Source: Dermanyssus gallinae (lineage: Eukaryota; Arthropoda; Arachnida; Mesostigmata; Dermanyssidae). Taken from it: a stretch of DNA of 64,000 nt. Below are positions 1 to 10,199 of the stretch, piece by piece. The position numbers and the translations under genes were made by a program. Within the stretch, counting starts at the first letter, position 1; every line of letters begins with the position of its first letter. The stretch is from contig QVRM01006793.1 of the NCBI GenBank assembly GCA_003439945.1, positions 1-64,000 of the forward strand, given 5' to 3'. The notes under the pieces are model-generated. The model had not been told where the DNA came from, made no database searches, and saw only the letters and a program-made list of their open reading frames with translations.

Positions 1-964
1 TTTTTTATGGGGTTGTCTTCTCTGAACGGCAAATTTATTTAAGTTCAATAACTCTACATTGAGCATAAAATTTCCATTATTACATAAATTCAAACAATTT
101 TAACTATTCAGGTTATTTTGCAGAAAAGGCTATCGTCCGTGTCTGCGAATTTGTGTATATAGATTATATATGTATGTATATTATATATATATATACGCAT
201 ACCGAGCATCATCGCACGACCTCTAACGATTTCGAGTGTTTTGTCATGCTTCGGCGTTTCGTCAGCTTTTTGTATCAAGGGGACATTTTGGCACGCCGCT
301 GACATACATGTCGAGACGACGGCCGCGTGCGATGGTAGCGCCACCTACGTCGTCCCGGTCACGTTTTCCCGCTCGTCTGGCGTCTTGAACGACTAGCGTA
401 TTGCACACCCCCTCAATATAGCACCACTACATACATGACCGCCTAGAAGAATAACAACAACGACACCCAATAGTGTCTAACCTTTCTTAACAACAACAAC
501 AACAACAACACGAAGCAAGCGCTGACATTCTCACTATGAGAATGTTAGCGCCAGTGTCGTTGTTCCGCCACATCGACAACGGCCATGGAAATGGTGACGA
601 CATTAACAGCTGCAGCAGCAGCCGAGGGTGCAACCGCTGACAAACATGAAAACAACAGGAACAAATCATTAAATTCGTACGTGCGTCATTTCGCCATCAT
701 TAGGCTAATCCACCGTTAATCCGCCCACTGCCCGTATTCCAAAAGTTTACAAACAACTACAACATAGACATTAAATTCAGACAGTAGAGCTCATACATGC
801 GATGATTTGCTAAATGTGTGGCGTGGCAGTGGTAGCACGATGATAATGGCGGCGTATATGGTTGAACTATTCAGAGATCGTTTGAATAAATGTCATAATT
901 GAATAAGAAGGAATTGTCTTCATTTATCATGTGTCTCTGATGTTATCAACTTGTGTTTTGATAG

Positions 965-1000
<36 letters not shown>

Positions 1001-2940
1001 GTGTATACTGCTGGTACCTCTTCCACCTAAGCTGTTGGCAATGTTTCGAACAAGTAAGAGCGGAAAATCAGTTTTTTGGAGCCAGCCGTCTTCGACCCGC
1101 AATAGAGTCACTCCCAAGATACAAACACCACCCATGCACAAAAACCTAATTCTAGTTGCGAGTTGGTTCGTTCTGTCGGCCTTTGTGCAAATTTTGTGAG
1201 AGCAAGCTGAGCTAGACGCGAGCAAGCATGATTACGGACGTTGACTCGGAATTCAAACATTCCTCCGCTTGATTGCCGTCTATTGCCGGTTATTGTATAT
1301 GACCAACAGCGTCATCACGTGCAGCAGTAGCAGCATGCTTCTAATAATAATAATGACCATCATCATAATAATGACGCCTGCTACTAAGAAGAAAAGCGAA
1401 CATGATTAAACGCGATAATCATCTCGTCCACGACGGAGCCGTATCCCCCCCCCCCCCCCCGCCCCCCTTGAAGCGTGCGAATCAGCTCAGCGGATCACTG
1501 AGGGTAAATGTGGCTCAGCTGAGAGTAGCCCAAGGGAGAAGGTCAAAGTGGCGCTGGCGATGAAGTACCTGGTTCGCCTTTATCATATCTTTCGTTTGCA
1601 GCTGTCGCTGGATGCTGGTTGCTGCGCTCTTCATAATTATTCATCATTATCACTTACGATGTGTGCTGGTAGGTATGAATTGAATCGATACGTAGTGTGA
1701 CTCTTCGATCAGATGAGACAGTTAAGCGGCTGTCCTGTGCTGGCCGTTCAGATGTCGTCTATCCAGACATCCAGACAGATGTGTTCGGGCGCCGTCGTCT
1801 CCGAGAAGGCGTCCCCGAGCCGATATAATGATTCCACCTAACCCATCCACCCAACTATGGAAAACGGGGACCAAATGACTGGATTCTCGTCTACGTTGCG
1901 GGTCGGTCGCCGTTCGGGAAAATTCGGGATTCTTCCACGTTGGCGCTCCAATTCATCATTCAGTTGTACCATCGCGGCAGCGTTGCTACCGTTCTATACG
2001 CTGCCGTCGCTTTCATCATCACCATGACCACGATGGTCGTCGTCGCCGCCACCACCATCCGCGTTTCTAGCGGGGGCGTCAACTGGAGAGTGACGCAAAA
2101 CCAGCGAGTGGCACAAACGGGCTGTTCGTAGATCGTAGATCAAGGAGGAAGGTGTACCAAGGAGCTTTTGTTTTCCTCTCCCGTTATCAAGCCACCGCCG
2201 CAGCAACAACGACGACGACGACGACAACAACGACGATAACAACAACAACAACAGCAGCAGCATCAGCCTACAGCCCCACAACAGGTAGCGGCTGTATCAG
2301 CCGATTCGTTGATTGGCTGATTGCTAATTCCCTTACCCTTGGCGTAGAGAGGCAGAGACGCAGACAGAGGCCACACCAGCAGTAGCAGCAGCAACAGCAA
2401 TCGTTAACGCGGCTGTGAGTATGGGGATGATAATCGACAGAAATCCCAACAACAACCACAACAACGACCGCCTCTTATATATAAGAATATTTATTTATAT
2501 AACTTTGCTGTGTTAGTACCGCCCCTTAATGCTGCTGCTGATGCTACCGCGGCAATAGCTCTCTCTCTCTCTCTCTCCTAAGCCCTAATAAAAACGGTCC
2601 TCACGTCCCACAAGGTTTCCTACACTTCGAGCGTAAACAGCAACTACAAAAAGTTTGCGCCGACAAAACTGTACTCTGTATGTCAGTCTCCGTCCGCTAG
2701 ACTGGACTGTGTTCTTCATCATCTTCATCATCATCATCGTCTGTGAAAACAGCTGCTGCGAACGGCGACACCGACTTTAAGCACTCCGAATATGACTTAG
2801 ATTTGATACATTAGGAGTGTTGTAGTAAAGTTACCACCCAATGAAAGACAGCGGCCAGAGAGAGAGAGAGACGTCGAAGAATCCTCCGTCTTGCCCTTCG
2901 TCATCTTTAACCACCTCCCCCGCGTGATCAGACTGTGAGG
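1..2940. other. Upstream intergenic DNA, no gene recognised
   Basis: No reading frame here looks like a conserved protein. The stretch holds a (TA)n array at 966-996, a poly-C tract near 1447-1462, GAC/CAA-rich runs around 2190-2270 and 2380-2470, and short (CT)n and (GA)n tracts near 2559-2577 and 2859-2870. The small open frames are explained by these simple repeats (for example alternating Tyr-Ile over (TA)n and poly-Thr over (ACA)n). Part of it may belong to the HPS1 promoter or 5' UTR, but no TSS motif stands out. Confidence 0.6.
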
Positions 2941-2973
2941 CAACCATACCCATGTGACGATATTAATACTAAT

Positions 2974-3106
2974 AATATCATAAGGTGACCATACCTATAT
3001 AAGAATATCATAAGGTGACCATACCTATATAAAATATCATAAGGTGACCATACCTATATATGAATATCATAAGGTGACAATACCTATAAAATAATATCAT
3101 AAGGTT
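2974..3106. repeat. Minisatellite, unit about 30 bp, five copies
   Basis: Five head-to-tail copies of a roughly 29-31 bp unit built around ATCATAAGGTGACCATACC. The copies differ by a few substitutions and short indels at the TATATAA junction. The array lies about 0.75 kb upstream of the HPS1 start codon. Confidence 0.85.
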
Positions 3107-3852
3107 ACTCGAGCTTTGAAAATTCACTATCGCGCGTTGACTTCCACGCTTTTCCTTCACCACCGCCCTCCACCGCTCCCCCCCCGCCCCCCATTCTCTC
3201 TGTGGCTCTCACTAGCGTGTCGTCTCTCCATTCCGCTATCTCAGTATCTGCTATCTCTTGATCTGGCTGCTCTCCACCGGGCTGGTGGCTTAATTTGATA
3301 CTTGGCCTCCTCTATTGTTGACCATCCAACATCTGTTTGGCCAGACAGCCATTGCAGCAGCAGCAGCAGCAACAGCAACAACAGCAGCAGCTCAACAACC
3401 AATGAATTGAACAGGCCATCACGGCCGCTGGACTCATCTGCAGCAGTTAATCCTGTTTCATCACTCTCAACGTGACGTCGCGTTGTTATCCTATCGCTGG
3501 CTGTGCTCGTCGAGTTGTTTCGGTTTTGCGTCAGCCATTCATTTTGCCAATTTGCCAGGATAACAGTATAACTAGTAGCGGTGGTGCTGCTGCTGCTGCA
3601 GCTGTTCCTACGAGCGATTATTATTATTATTATTATTATTATCTCCGCAACAGCAGCCGTAGTAGTAGCAATCTTCGCATAGGTGGTGTCATCAAAGTGT
3701 TGTTGTTGTTGTTGTTGTTGTTGACATCAGTCGTTGTCGTTGTTGTCGACGTCGTCGTCAAAGTCTGTCTGTGACTGGGGAGTTAGTGTGTGTGTGGGTT
3801 AGCGTGTCTCGTCTGTAGCTTGCACCCCCGAATCACAGGCCCGGCGCCGGGG
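3107..3852 (+). promoter_or_regulatory. Candidate promoter / 5' UTR of HPS1
   Basis: This is the DNA just upstream of the HPS1 ATG. It has a pyrimidine-rich block (3150-3260), CAG/CAA runs (3354-3390), (ATT)n at 3619-3641 and (GTT)n at 3698-3722. Immediately before the start codon is a pyrimidine-containing stretch ending in CAG at about 3838, which could be a splice acceptor for a 5' UTR intron. No TATA box or initiator can be assigned with confidence. The role is inferred from position. Confidence 0.35.
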
Positions 3853-5613
3853 ATGAGGGCTTTTCTCGTGTTTGACCCGACGAACGATCTGGTGTTCAGT
3901 CTGGCCGACGACAAATTCTACCACCACGTGACGGCGGTTGCGCTGTGCAGCGGGCTGATCGATTCGCCCAAGGACAAGGTGTCGACCGACCTGCTCGTGC
4001 ACCTGTTCGCGCCGCTGCTCGCCTCGCAGAAGATCTACAAGGACCAGCTGAACAATCCGTGCGCCTGCATACAGTGCGACGACGAGACGCTGATCCTGTT
4101 CACCGAGTACCTCGGCTACACCGTCATCTACCTGTGCAGCGCGCGCGAGGGCCGCGAGGGCGTCGAGAAGCGGCGCGTCAACACGCTCCTGCAGTGCCTA
4201 TGGCATCTGTACGCGTGCGGCCTGCCGCAGCTGCGCGCGCAGTTCCGAGACGACGGGCCGCGTGCCCAGCTGCTGCGCAGCGTCATGCGGTCGTACGACG
4301 AACTGAAACGCCACTCGCTGTCGTGGCTGGCCGAGACGCACAGCTGCTACCGGCCGCACTGCCGCGACAACCAGAAGCTGCTCGAGGAGGTGCTGGCGTC
4401 GGCGCGACACAAGGCGCAGAAGGCGCCGTTGACGTTCAGCCACGCCATGCTGTTCCAGGACGGCGACTGTATCGCGCAGCACCAGGTGGGCAACGCGCTC
4501 CGGCTGAACACGACTGACGTGTTCCATCTGTCGCTGATCGTCAACACGATGGCTGTCAACAGCCACCTGTCGGCGTTCTTCTCGACGAACTTCAACACGG
4601 CGGTGCCGTTCCTCGTATTCCGGCTCGACACCGTGTGTCCGGGAACGGTCGTGCTGCTGGCCGAACTCAACGAGTTGACGGCGCGCAGCGACGCACTGTA
4701 CTCGCTGGCGAGACACATCAACCACCTGCAGCAGGGCGAGGCGTTCAAGGGCGAGCATATCGACGAAGAGCACATCACGCTGCAGACGGCGCTGATACGC
4801 AGCATGATGGCGAAGATCTACCGCGTGATGCAGACGCGCAGCATGAGCGAGGCCGAGAAGATGTCGCTCGCCCACATCGAGCTCATCATCCGCGAGACGT
4901 TCGATTCGGGCCTGTTCCGCGACACGCTGAGCGAGCTGCCGAAAAACAAGCATTCCGACAACAGTTTCCTGCTGACGCAGAAGCTGTCCGACCTCCAGGA
5001 GAAGGTAACGTCGGCGTTCGCCGAACTCGTCCTCGAGCCGGCGGCCGCTTACGAGCCCGACCAGTCGCTGTTCTGGTTTTCGGCGCCGCACATCGTGACC
5101 AACTTCGAGCTGAAGTTCGACCTGCGCAGCGTGTTCGCGCACCACCGCCAACTCGAGGGGTTCATCTTCGTCAACCGGACCTCGAATCAGGCCATCTACG
5201 GGCTGGCCGACGACGACTCCGTCCACGTTCGATACCACCTGCAGCGAGCGTGGCGGAAGGCCGAACGCGTCGTGGGCGCAGGGAAGAACTTCGGCTTCAC
5301 GTGGGCGGACGAACGCTTCACGTATCGCTACGACATCTGGTTCAGCAATCTGGGCGGACGCAAGGTGGCCCCGCTCTATCCGCTGCGCAGCAAGTGTCTG
5401 CCTTATCCGGGCGTCGGAGCGGTGAACTTCTACAAGTTGCTCACCGAAGAGCTGTTCGACACGCAGGCCAAACACGTCACATGTCTGGAGCTGCTGATGA
5501 TTGGCTCAAAGCAGGCCGCGCTTACCGACGATGTCGTGTCGCATATGTCCGCCAAGATGTGGAACCTGATGGCTTTCTCGGAACGGCCTCGAGCCCATGT
5601 CTTCTCGCATTAA
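3853..5613 (+). CDS. HPS1: HPS1-like BLOC-3 subunit, uninterrupted coding exon
   Basis: A 586-codon open frame resembling the HPS1 family from end to end. It starts MRAFLVFDPTNDLVFS, matching the first strand of the N-terminal longin-type domain. The most recognisable part is the C-terminal domain (about residues 434-586), with FIFVNRTSNQAIYG, a Trp-rich helix, YRYDIWFSNLGG and CLELLMIGSKQ. In vertebrates HPS1 pairs with HPS4 as BLOC-3, the exchange factor for Rab32/Rab38 in lysosome-related organelle formation; that role is transferred from the family. I chose the ATG at 3853 because it aligns with the family N-terminus; the frame stays open upstream to 3790 without an ATG. Vertebrate HPS1 is about 700 residues and multi-exonic, whereas here there is no intron in 1.76 kb. 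Codons are strongly G/C-ending, unlike the AT-rich surroundings. A CAG just before the ATG could be an acceptor of a 5' UTR intron. Confidence 0.88.
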   Translation: MRAFLVFDPTNDLVFSLADDKFYHHVTAVALCSGLIDSPKDKVSTDLLVHLFAPLLASQKIYKDQLNNPCACIQCDDETLILFTEYLGYTVIYLCSAREGREGVEKRRVNTLLQCLWHLYACGLPQLRAQFRDDGPRAQLLRSVMRSYDELKRHSLSWLAETHSCYRPHCRDNQKLLEEVLASARHKAQKAPLTFSHAMLFQDGDCIAQHQVGNALRLNTTDVFHLSLIVNTMAVNSHLSAFFSTNFNTAVPFLVFRLDTVCPGTVVLLAELNELTARSDALYSLARHINHLQQGEAFKGEHIDEEHITLQTALIRSMMAKIYRVMQTRSMSEAEKMSLAHIELIIRETFDSGLFRDTLSELPKNKHSDNSFLLTQKLSDLQEKVTSAFAELVLEPAAAYEPDQSLFWFSAPHIVTNFELKFDLRSVFAHHRQLEGFIFVNRTSNQAIYGLADDDSVHVRYHLQRAWRKAERVVGAGKNFGFTWADERFTYRYDIWFSNLGGRKVAPLYPLRSKCLPYPGVGAVNFYKLLTEELFDTQAKHVTCLELLMIGSKQAALTDDVVSHMSAKMWNLMAFSERPRAHVFSH

Positions 5614-5621
5614 TTTAGATT

Positions 5622-5675
<54 letters not shown>

Positions 5676-6060
5676 AATTTGAAAAGCACGCTGTAAATAT
5701 CTAAAATGCTGTGTTAGGTGTATAAAGTCGCCTGCTATTTATAGATGACATACCACTCATGCAAAAACATACATGCACATGAAAGTATCTTATCTATATA
5801 TACGTATATAAATTATTGTTTTACAGAGTCATTCATCACCAAAGACTTGTCGTTACACCCTTCAACTCACATAACATTATATGTACAAACTACACATTCA
5901 CAGATGTTATGTATGGTTGTCAGTATTTATTACGTCCGCCGGCTCTGTTGCCGGTTAGGACGACAGAGCGTTGTGAACCAGTGAGATAACCCTATATATA
6001 TATATATATATATTGGCAGTACTATGTACTACATATTGAATAAAATTTAACAAGGCACGC
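5614..6060 (+). other. HPS1 3' UTR with poly(A) signal
   Basis: Non-coding continuation of the HPS1 exon. It begins with a 60-nt palindrome and contains a second (TA)n run at about 5993-6013. AATAAA at 6039-6044 is the first good polyadenylation signal after the stop codon. Most of 5614-5886 occurs again at 9780-10058. Confidence 0.6.
5619..5678. repeat. Perfect 60-bp palindrome: ATTGCGCA-(TA)22-TGCGCAAT
   Basis: A (TA)22 core (5627-5670) is capped by ATTGCGCA and its exact reverse complement, so the whole 60 nt is self-complementary. It begins five nucleotides after the HPS1 stop codon. The duplicated copy near 9785-9848 keeps a similar but imperfect arrangement. Confidence 0.9.
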
Positions 6061-6295
6061 TATGTGCTGTAGTCACCTAAATCACTGTATGTCTATTTAT
6101 TTGAATGTACTACATAGTTGTAGTTTGTAGACGACAAGTTAGTAAAGAAAAATTGACACGTTATTGTACCCATTGTACCCCGACAGTAATCATCCAGCCG
6201 AATGTTTAAAAACCGGATCTCGTTTTTCGAGATGCGTCAAAGTTTTAGCCATTTTTCTATAACAGGAAAGTTTGGCTTAATGTTTAATAAATTCG
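6061..6295. other. Short intergenic stretch, nothing recognised
   Basis: AT-rich DNA between the HPS1 poly(A) signal and the tandem repeat. I see no coding or structural signal. Confidence 0.5.
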
Positions 6296-6594
6296 TTCAA
6301 ATTGTTGTTAACAAAAACTGCATAGCAATAATAATCCTTGAGTACATAGGCGCGAACTATCTTAATCCTTCGACCACATCATTTGTCTGCTTTGTTCAAT
6401 TTGTTGTTAACAAAAACTACATAGCAATAATAATCCTTGAGTGCATACGCGCGAACTATCTTAATCCTTCGACAACATCCTTTGTCTGCTTTATTCAATT
6501 TGTTGTTAATAAAAACTGCATAGCAATAATAATCCTTGAGCACATAAGCGCGAACTATCTTAATTAATCTTCGACCACATCCTTTGTCTGCTTA
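6296..6594. repeat. Three-copy 99-bp tandem repeat
   Basis: Units at 6296-6394, 6395-6493 and 6494-6594 share a start TTCAATTTGTTGTTAA, a core CATAGCAATAATAATCC and an end TTTGTCTGCTT, with a few substitutions. The last unit has a small AATT duplication. Because the period is 99 nt (33 codons) a 121-codon frame stays open across it; I regard that as a by-product of the period rather than a gene. Confidence 0.92.
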
Positions 6595-6860
6595 CGCACT
6601 CGTCGAGAGTGTAAGTAGCCTTACTTGCATAACGAGAATTAAGATGTGGCAAACTGCGCGTGCGCAAAAGGTCTAACTTGTTAGCGTCAGTCGGTAGGCG
6701 AAGAAGAGTCGTCCCGTCTTCGAAGTACCTTTGACTTGTTGAATGGCCCGTATACGAATATCCTCAAGTTATTGTGCACTGGACGCTAAAACGTGCGGGT
6801 TTGTGACTAAATAACGTCTGGTTCATTAGCAACCAACCCCACGTACCATGTTTGTCCTGC

Positions 6861-6895
<35 letters not shown>

Positions 6896-7129
6896 AGAGA
6901 GAGAGAAAGATCGTCATCCTACCCCGGATTCATATCAGCAGTATTTGTGGCCGTTTGTGTACTCAAAGGTCTGTCGAGGCTGGAAGTTTGCTCAGGGCTC
7001 TTCAAGGTGTCGTCGACTCAACTGCGCTCAGTCAATCGACAAGGTATATTCCTTAAATAAAAGATAATTTACGTCAACCGGAGCTGAAACTAGCAGAAAA
7101 TATTTGTTATGAGCCCGAAGCCTGCGTTC
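6595..7129. other. Intergenic, (TA)n and (GA)n microsatellites
   Basis: Contains (TA)n at about 6863-6891 followed directly by a GA-rich run to about 6910. No gene is recognised. The frame spanning the microsatellite (Tyr-Ile then Glu-Arg repeats) is not credible coding. Confidence 0.5.
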
Positions 7130-8100
7130 TTCAGAGATCTGCGTCACACGATGCGCTCACGGAGTCCGAACTGCGGACCAAACATCTGCCACCCCAGTTC
7201 GAAGCACGTCAAAGGCCGTTTAAACTTTTCCAGTTACAAGTGGAGCCGGTTTGGGTAGTCTGCGGCCTCATCTACGTCATTCCTCGACATCTAAATGACA
7301 TGCTCGGCCAGACGATTCCCCTTCTGAAAGTCTACTGAACGAACCAAGTACTTTTGTGTCCGCAGTACCCAATGTTACTTTACCGTAATTTGTTCCGCCC
7401 ATATTCTATGGTACAAACCTAATCGCCCCAAGAATCAAGGATAACTTAATTAGGCTCACAACGAGCGGACTGGCCTTACAAATAATTGCCTCCAGGATTG
7501 CCATGGCCGTATTAAACGAATATATAGTATAGACAGAACGGAATTATGACAGCAGAGTCTTGTCACCAAGTGGGGGTTGCCATAAAAGGAGGAGCAGAAG
7601 GCGCCGTTCCTGCTATGCGCGCCTTATTGCAACCAGAGGACCCGACAAGAGTGCTGGTTAAACTAGACGTTTGAAATACTTTTAATACAATAAGAAGGGA
7701 GAACAGTTTCGACGAAGGGCAAACAAAGGCTTCAAGGCTCCAACGGATGGTGTGGCAGGGCTATAGATCCAGTGTTCAAACAGGGGGATCCACTAGGGCC
7801 AGCGTTGTCTTGCCATCTGCTACCTGGATGATGCAATCCTGAGTGATCCCGTGAATGTCGTGGCCGAGGATCTACAGGCCGTACTACATACGGTCCGAGT
7901 AACCGGAAAGGCTGACATTTAACGTGTCCGAGTAACCGGAAGGCTGAAATTTAAGTGTGAGGTGTTCACCATAGGAAGCAATCCACGAAAGTAAGAGAGA
8001 GCTATGCAACCGATCACGCAAGACTTTGCAGAAAAATTGACACGACACAGGTAGGCTGGATGTTCTGGGTGCTTGTGTCATGTTTGAAGGAATTGCACGG
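7130..8100 (+). pseudogene. Decayed LINE reverse transcriptase, YLDD-type (copy A)
   Basis: Translating in shifting frames gives successive blocks of a non-LTR reverse transcriptase: a pre-RT segment ELRTKHLPP (about 7167) and IPRHLNDML; the segment APRIKDN...ASRIA (about 7420-7510); KLDV-stop-NTFNTIRRE (about 7660-7705), where a TGA replaces the lysine of the usual KLDFKNAFN motif; VFKQGDPLGPALSC (about 7775-7815); and CYLDDAILSDP (7818-7850). The catalytic YLDD is intact, but the GDPLGP and YLDD blocks are too close, implying an internal deletion. Stops and frameshifts make it dead. It belongs with the copies at 8520-9240, 10200-10710, 36102-36688 and 39630-41998. Confidence 0.75.
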
Positions 8101-8388
8101 GTTCATTGTACAAAACGAAACGCCCTAGCAAGAATCCGCCCACATTTGAAGACTATGCACCCCTGAGTGGCCCTTTGTCTATGAAGGCACAGTCTTGATT
8201 CACCAAGATTTAATCACATGCTGCGAGCATCCGGTTATTCATATTCATCATCAAAACAACCTCGTCGGCAGATGCGACAATTAAACCTCGGCTTTCTTAA
8301 AGAGCACGCGATTATGTTCTTCGACGCTTGTAAAGGTGAGATATCAGCAGGGAATATCATTTATCATTCCTTACAGTTGTAAAAAAAA

Positions 8389-8390
<2 letters not shown>

Positions 8391-8425
<35 letters not shown>
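8391..8425. repeat. (TAA)n microsatellite preceded by A10
   Basis: A run of ten A followed by about 12 TAA units. It could be the tail of a retroelement, but no adjoining 3' end was identified. Confidence 0.9.
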
Positions 8426-8519
8426 GTTTTTGAATACAGGTTTTTTAATAGTATGTACAAGTATCACAATTACTAATATACTAATTATATAATGTTTACA
8501 GTATTGCTTGCATTATTCT

Positions 8520-9240
8520 TGCCTGAGTGTCGGTGACCACTCCACATCATCTTGGCGTTGTCCCTCTGTAGCTCCAATAACACTCTCTATCGGAGAAACG
8601 CGGTCGGCTCCGCTGTGGCTTCAAAAAGCTTCTTCTTAAGCTCTTTTGTCAGTTTGAGCGGCCCAAATGCCGTGCGACTCGAGGCCGAAAGCCATTAAAA
8701 TATGGTCTTTGTCCTCTTGTGCATCTTCTATTGGTGAATGATGTAGCCGACGCCCGCGCTAGCTAGTGCACGATAGCCGAGGGCGTATGCGTTGGAGACA
8801 GTGACGTCCCACGTCAGCGGCCAATTATAGTCCCAGTCGCGGCTGGCAAGGCCATCCGGTCGACGCCTGTCGTCCCCCTGCAGCGCACCAGACTCTAGTG
8901 TAGCACGGTAGCCGGCTTGTCGGAAAGCGCTCCCGAGTATGTCATTGAGGCGTTGTGGCGGTCCTGCGTGAGCCCGGCCAGCTTAGTGCAGCTAAGCCGG
9001 TGCAGGCCGCGCTCATCCACCGTTCCACCACATGGACCTTTCTCTCTCTCTCAAACATGGCAATGCCAAGTCTAAGGCCACGGCCGCACGGAACTTGTCG
9101 TCGGCCAGCCTACTGCCGACAAGCTCGGATGGAAACACGTTAAGACAAGCTCTGGTCAATATAAGTGACTATTGGGTCCTACTCCTTCTTCCTAGTGACT
9201 TGTTCCTTAAAAGGACAGCCAGACCGCGTCCGAGAGCCGA
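8520..9240 (-). pseudogene. Decayed C-terminus of YLDD-type LINE (copy B)
   Basis: On the minus strand the blocks run in family order: SRLADDKFRAAVALDLALP (about 9110-9055), TVDERGLHRLSC (the His and last Cys of a zinc knuckle), DRHNA then DILGSAFRQAGYRATLES, RRPDG and LTWDVTVSNAYALGY, and finally a degenerate LELQRDNAKMM segment near 8545. The RPDG...WDVT pair fits the PD-(D/E)XK restriction-like endonuclease that follows a CCHC knuckle in R2-type LINEs. At least two frameshifts and several stops are present, so it is a relic. Confidence 0.7.
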
Positions 9241-9610
9241 ACGGCTTCTTGTTGGCGGGTGATGAGTCCACTGCAGATGCGCAGCTCTCAGCGAGGCAAG
9301 GAGGGCGGGCAAGGCAAGTCCGTGGCCCAGCGAATGCCCATCCCACCCAGCCATTCCAGTCCAGGTAGGTTTGCCTGCGTTCGTGCCTTATACTCTGGCG
9401 TTAGGTCGAGGATGTTTTCAAGGCTGGCGTCGAGATCCGAAATTTCCGTCGGCAGAAGAAAAGAAAGTAAACTCCGTAATAAGTACAAGACCATTTACAC
9501 TCTCATTGTGTGCCGGAACAGAAAGTAGGCTTGGTGTCTCCCCTGATGGCCCAGCCGGGGCGAAACATCGAGGCAGGTTTCTGAGACAGCTGCTTACATT
9601 GGCAGTTTGC

Positions 9611-9652
9611 AATCAATCTGAGGTGAAGAGGGCTGATAATAGCTAGAGGGAA
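9611..9652. repeat. 42-bp direct repeat, left copy
   Basis: Begins AATCAATCTGAGGTGAAGAG and is identical over 42 nt to 10061-10102. The two copies bracket the duplicated HPS1 3' end, so they resemble a long target-site duplication or a repair footprint. Confidence 0.9.
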
Positions 9653-9663
9653 ACCATGATTCA

Positions 9664-9787
9664 ATGATTGGCTCAATGCAGGCCGCGCTTACCGACGATG
9701 TCGTGTCGCATATGTCCGCCAAAATGTGGAACCTGATGGCTTTCTCGGAACGGCCTCGAACCCATGTCTTCTCGCATTAATGTAGAT

Positions 9788-9846
<59 letters not shown>

Positions 9847-10058
9847 ATCTTAAAAAGCACGCTGTAAATATCTAAAATATTGTGTTAGGTATTTAAAGTC
9901 GCCTGCTATTTATCGATGACATACCACTCATGCAAATGCATACATGCACATGAAAGTATCTTATCTATATATACGTATATAAATTATTGTTTTACAGAGT
10001 CATTCATCACCAAAGCCTTGTCGTTACACCCTTTAACTCACATAACATTAAATGTACA
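9664..10058 (+). pseudogene. HPS1: Partial duplicate of HPS1 3' end
   Basis: Near-identical to 5497-5886. It carries the last 38 codons of HPS1 with its stop codon, then the (TA)n tract (9791-9842) and about 215 nt of 3' UTR. By eye it is about 95% identical outside the TA tract; the coding changes are Lys-to-Met and Ala-to-Thr. It has no promoter or upstream exon and ends without a poly(A) tail, so it is a DNA or partial-transcript duplicate, not a second gene. It sits between 42-bp direct repeats. Confidence 0.92.
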
Positions 10059-10060
10059 TG

Positions 10061-10102
10061 AATCAATCTGAGGTGAAGAGGGCTGATAATAGCTAGAGGG
10101 AA
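10061..10102. repeat. 42-bp direct repeat, right copy
   Basis: Identical over 42 nt to 9611-9652; starts two bases after the HPS1 duplicate ends. Confidence 0.9.
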
Positions 10103-10199
10103 CCAGCACATTCACACTTCACAATTGTGAATAATTACAATAATAATATATTTTGTTGTCAAAGCCAGCCGGTAAATGTACAGGTTGAATTATCTATAT

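Noticed and set aside
2974..3106. CRISPR-like array of 30-bp repeats
   Set aside because: Units are contiguous with no spacers and the genome is eukaryotic, so it is a minisatellite.
3472..3774. 100-codon frame just upstream of HPS1
   Set aside because: Poly-Ala, poly-Tyr, poly-Leu and poly-Val from simple repeats; no homology seen. More likely 5' UTR.
4198..5475. 425-codon open frame on the minus strand opposite HPS1
   Set aside because: It is a shadow of the GC-rich HPS1 exon: composition is Arg/Leu/Val/Gln-heavy with no family motifs, while the plus frame matches HPS1 throughout.
4635..5618. 327-codon plus-strand frame overlapping HPS1 in another phase
   Set aside because: Arg/Ala/Gly-rich shadow frame created by the G/C-ending codons of HPS1.
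9259..9646. Overlapping plus-strand frames between LINE copy B and the HPS1 duplicate
   Set aside because: No family match; the area reads better as the degraded upstream part of the minus-strand LINE.
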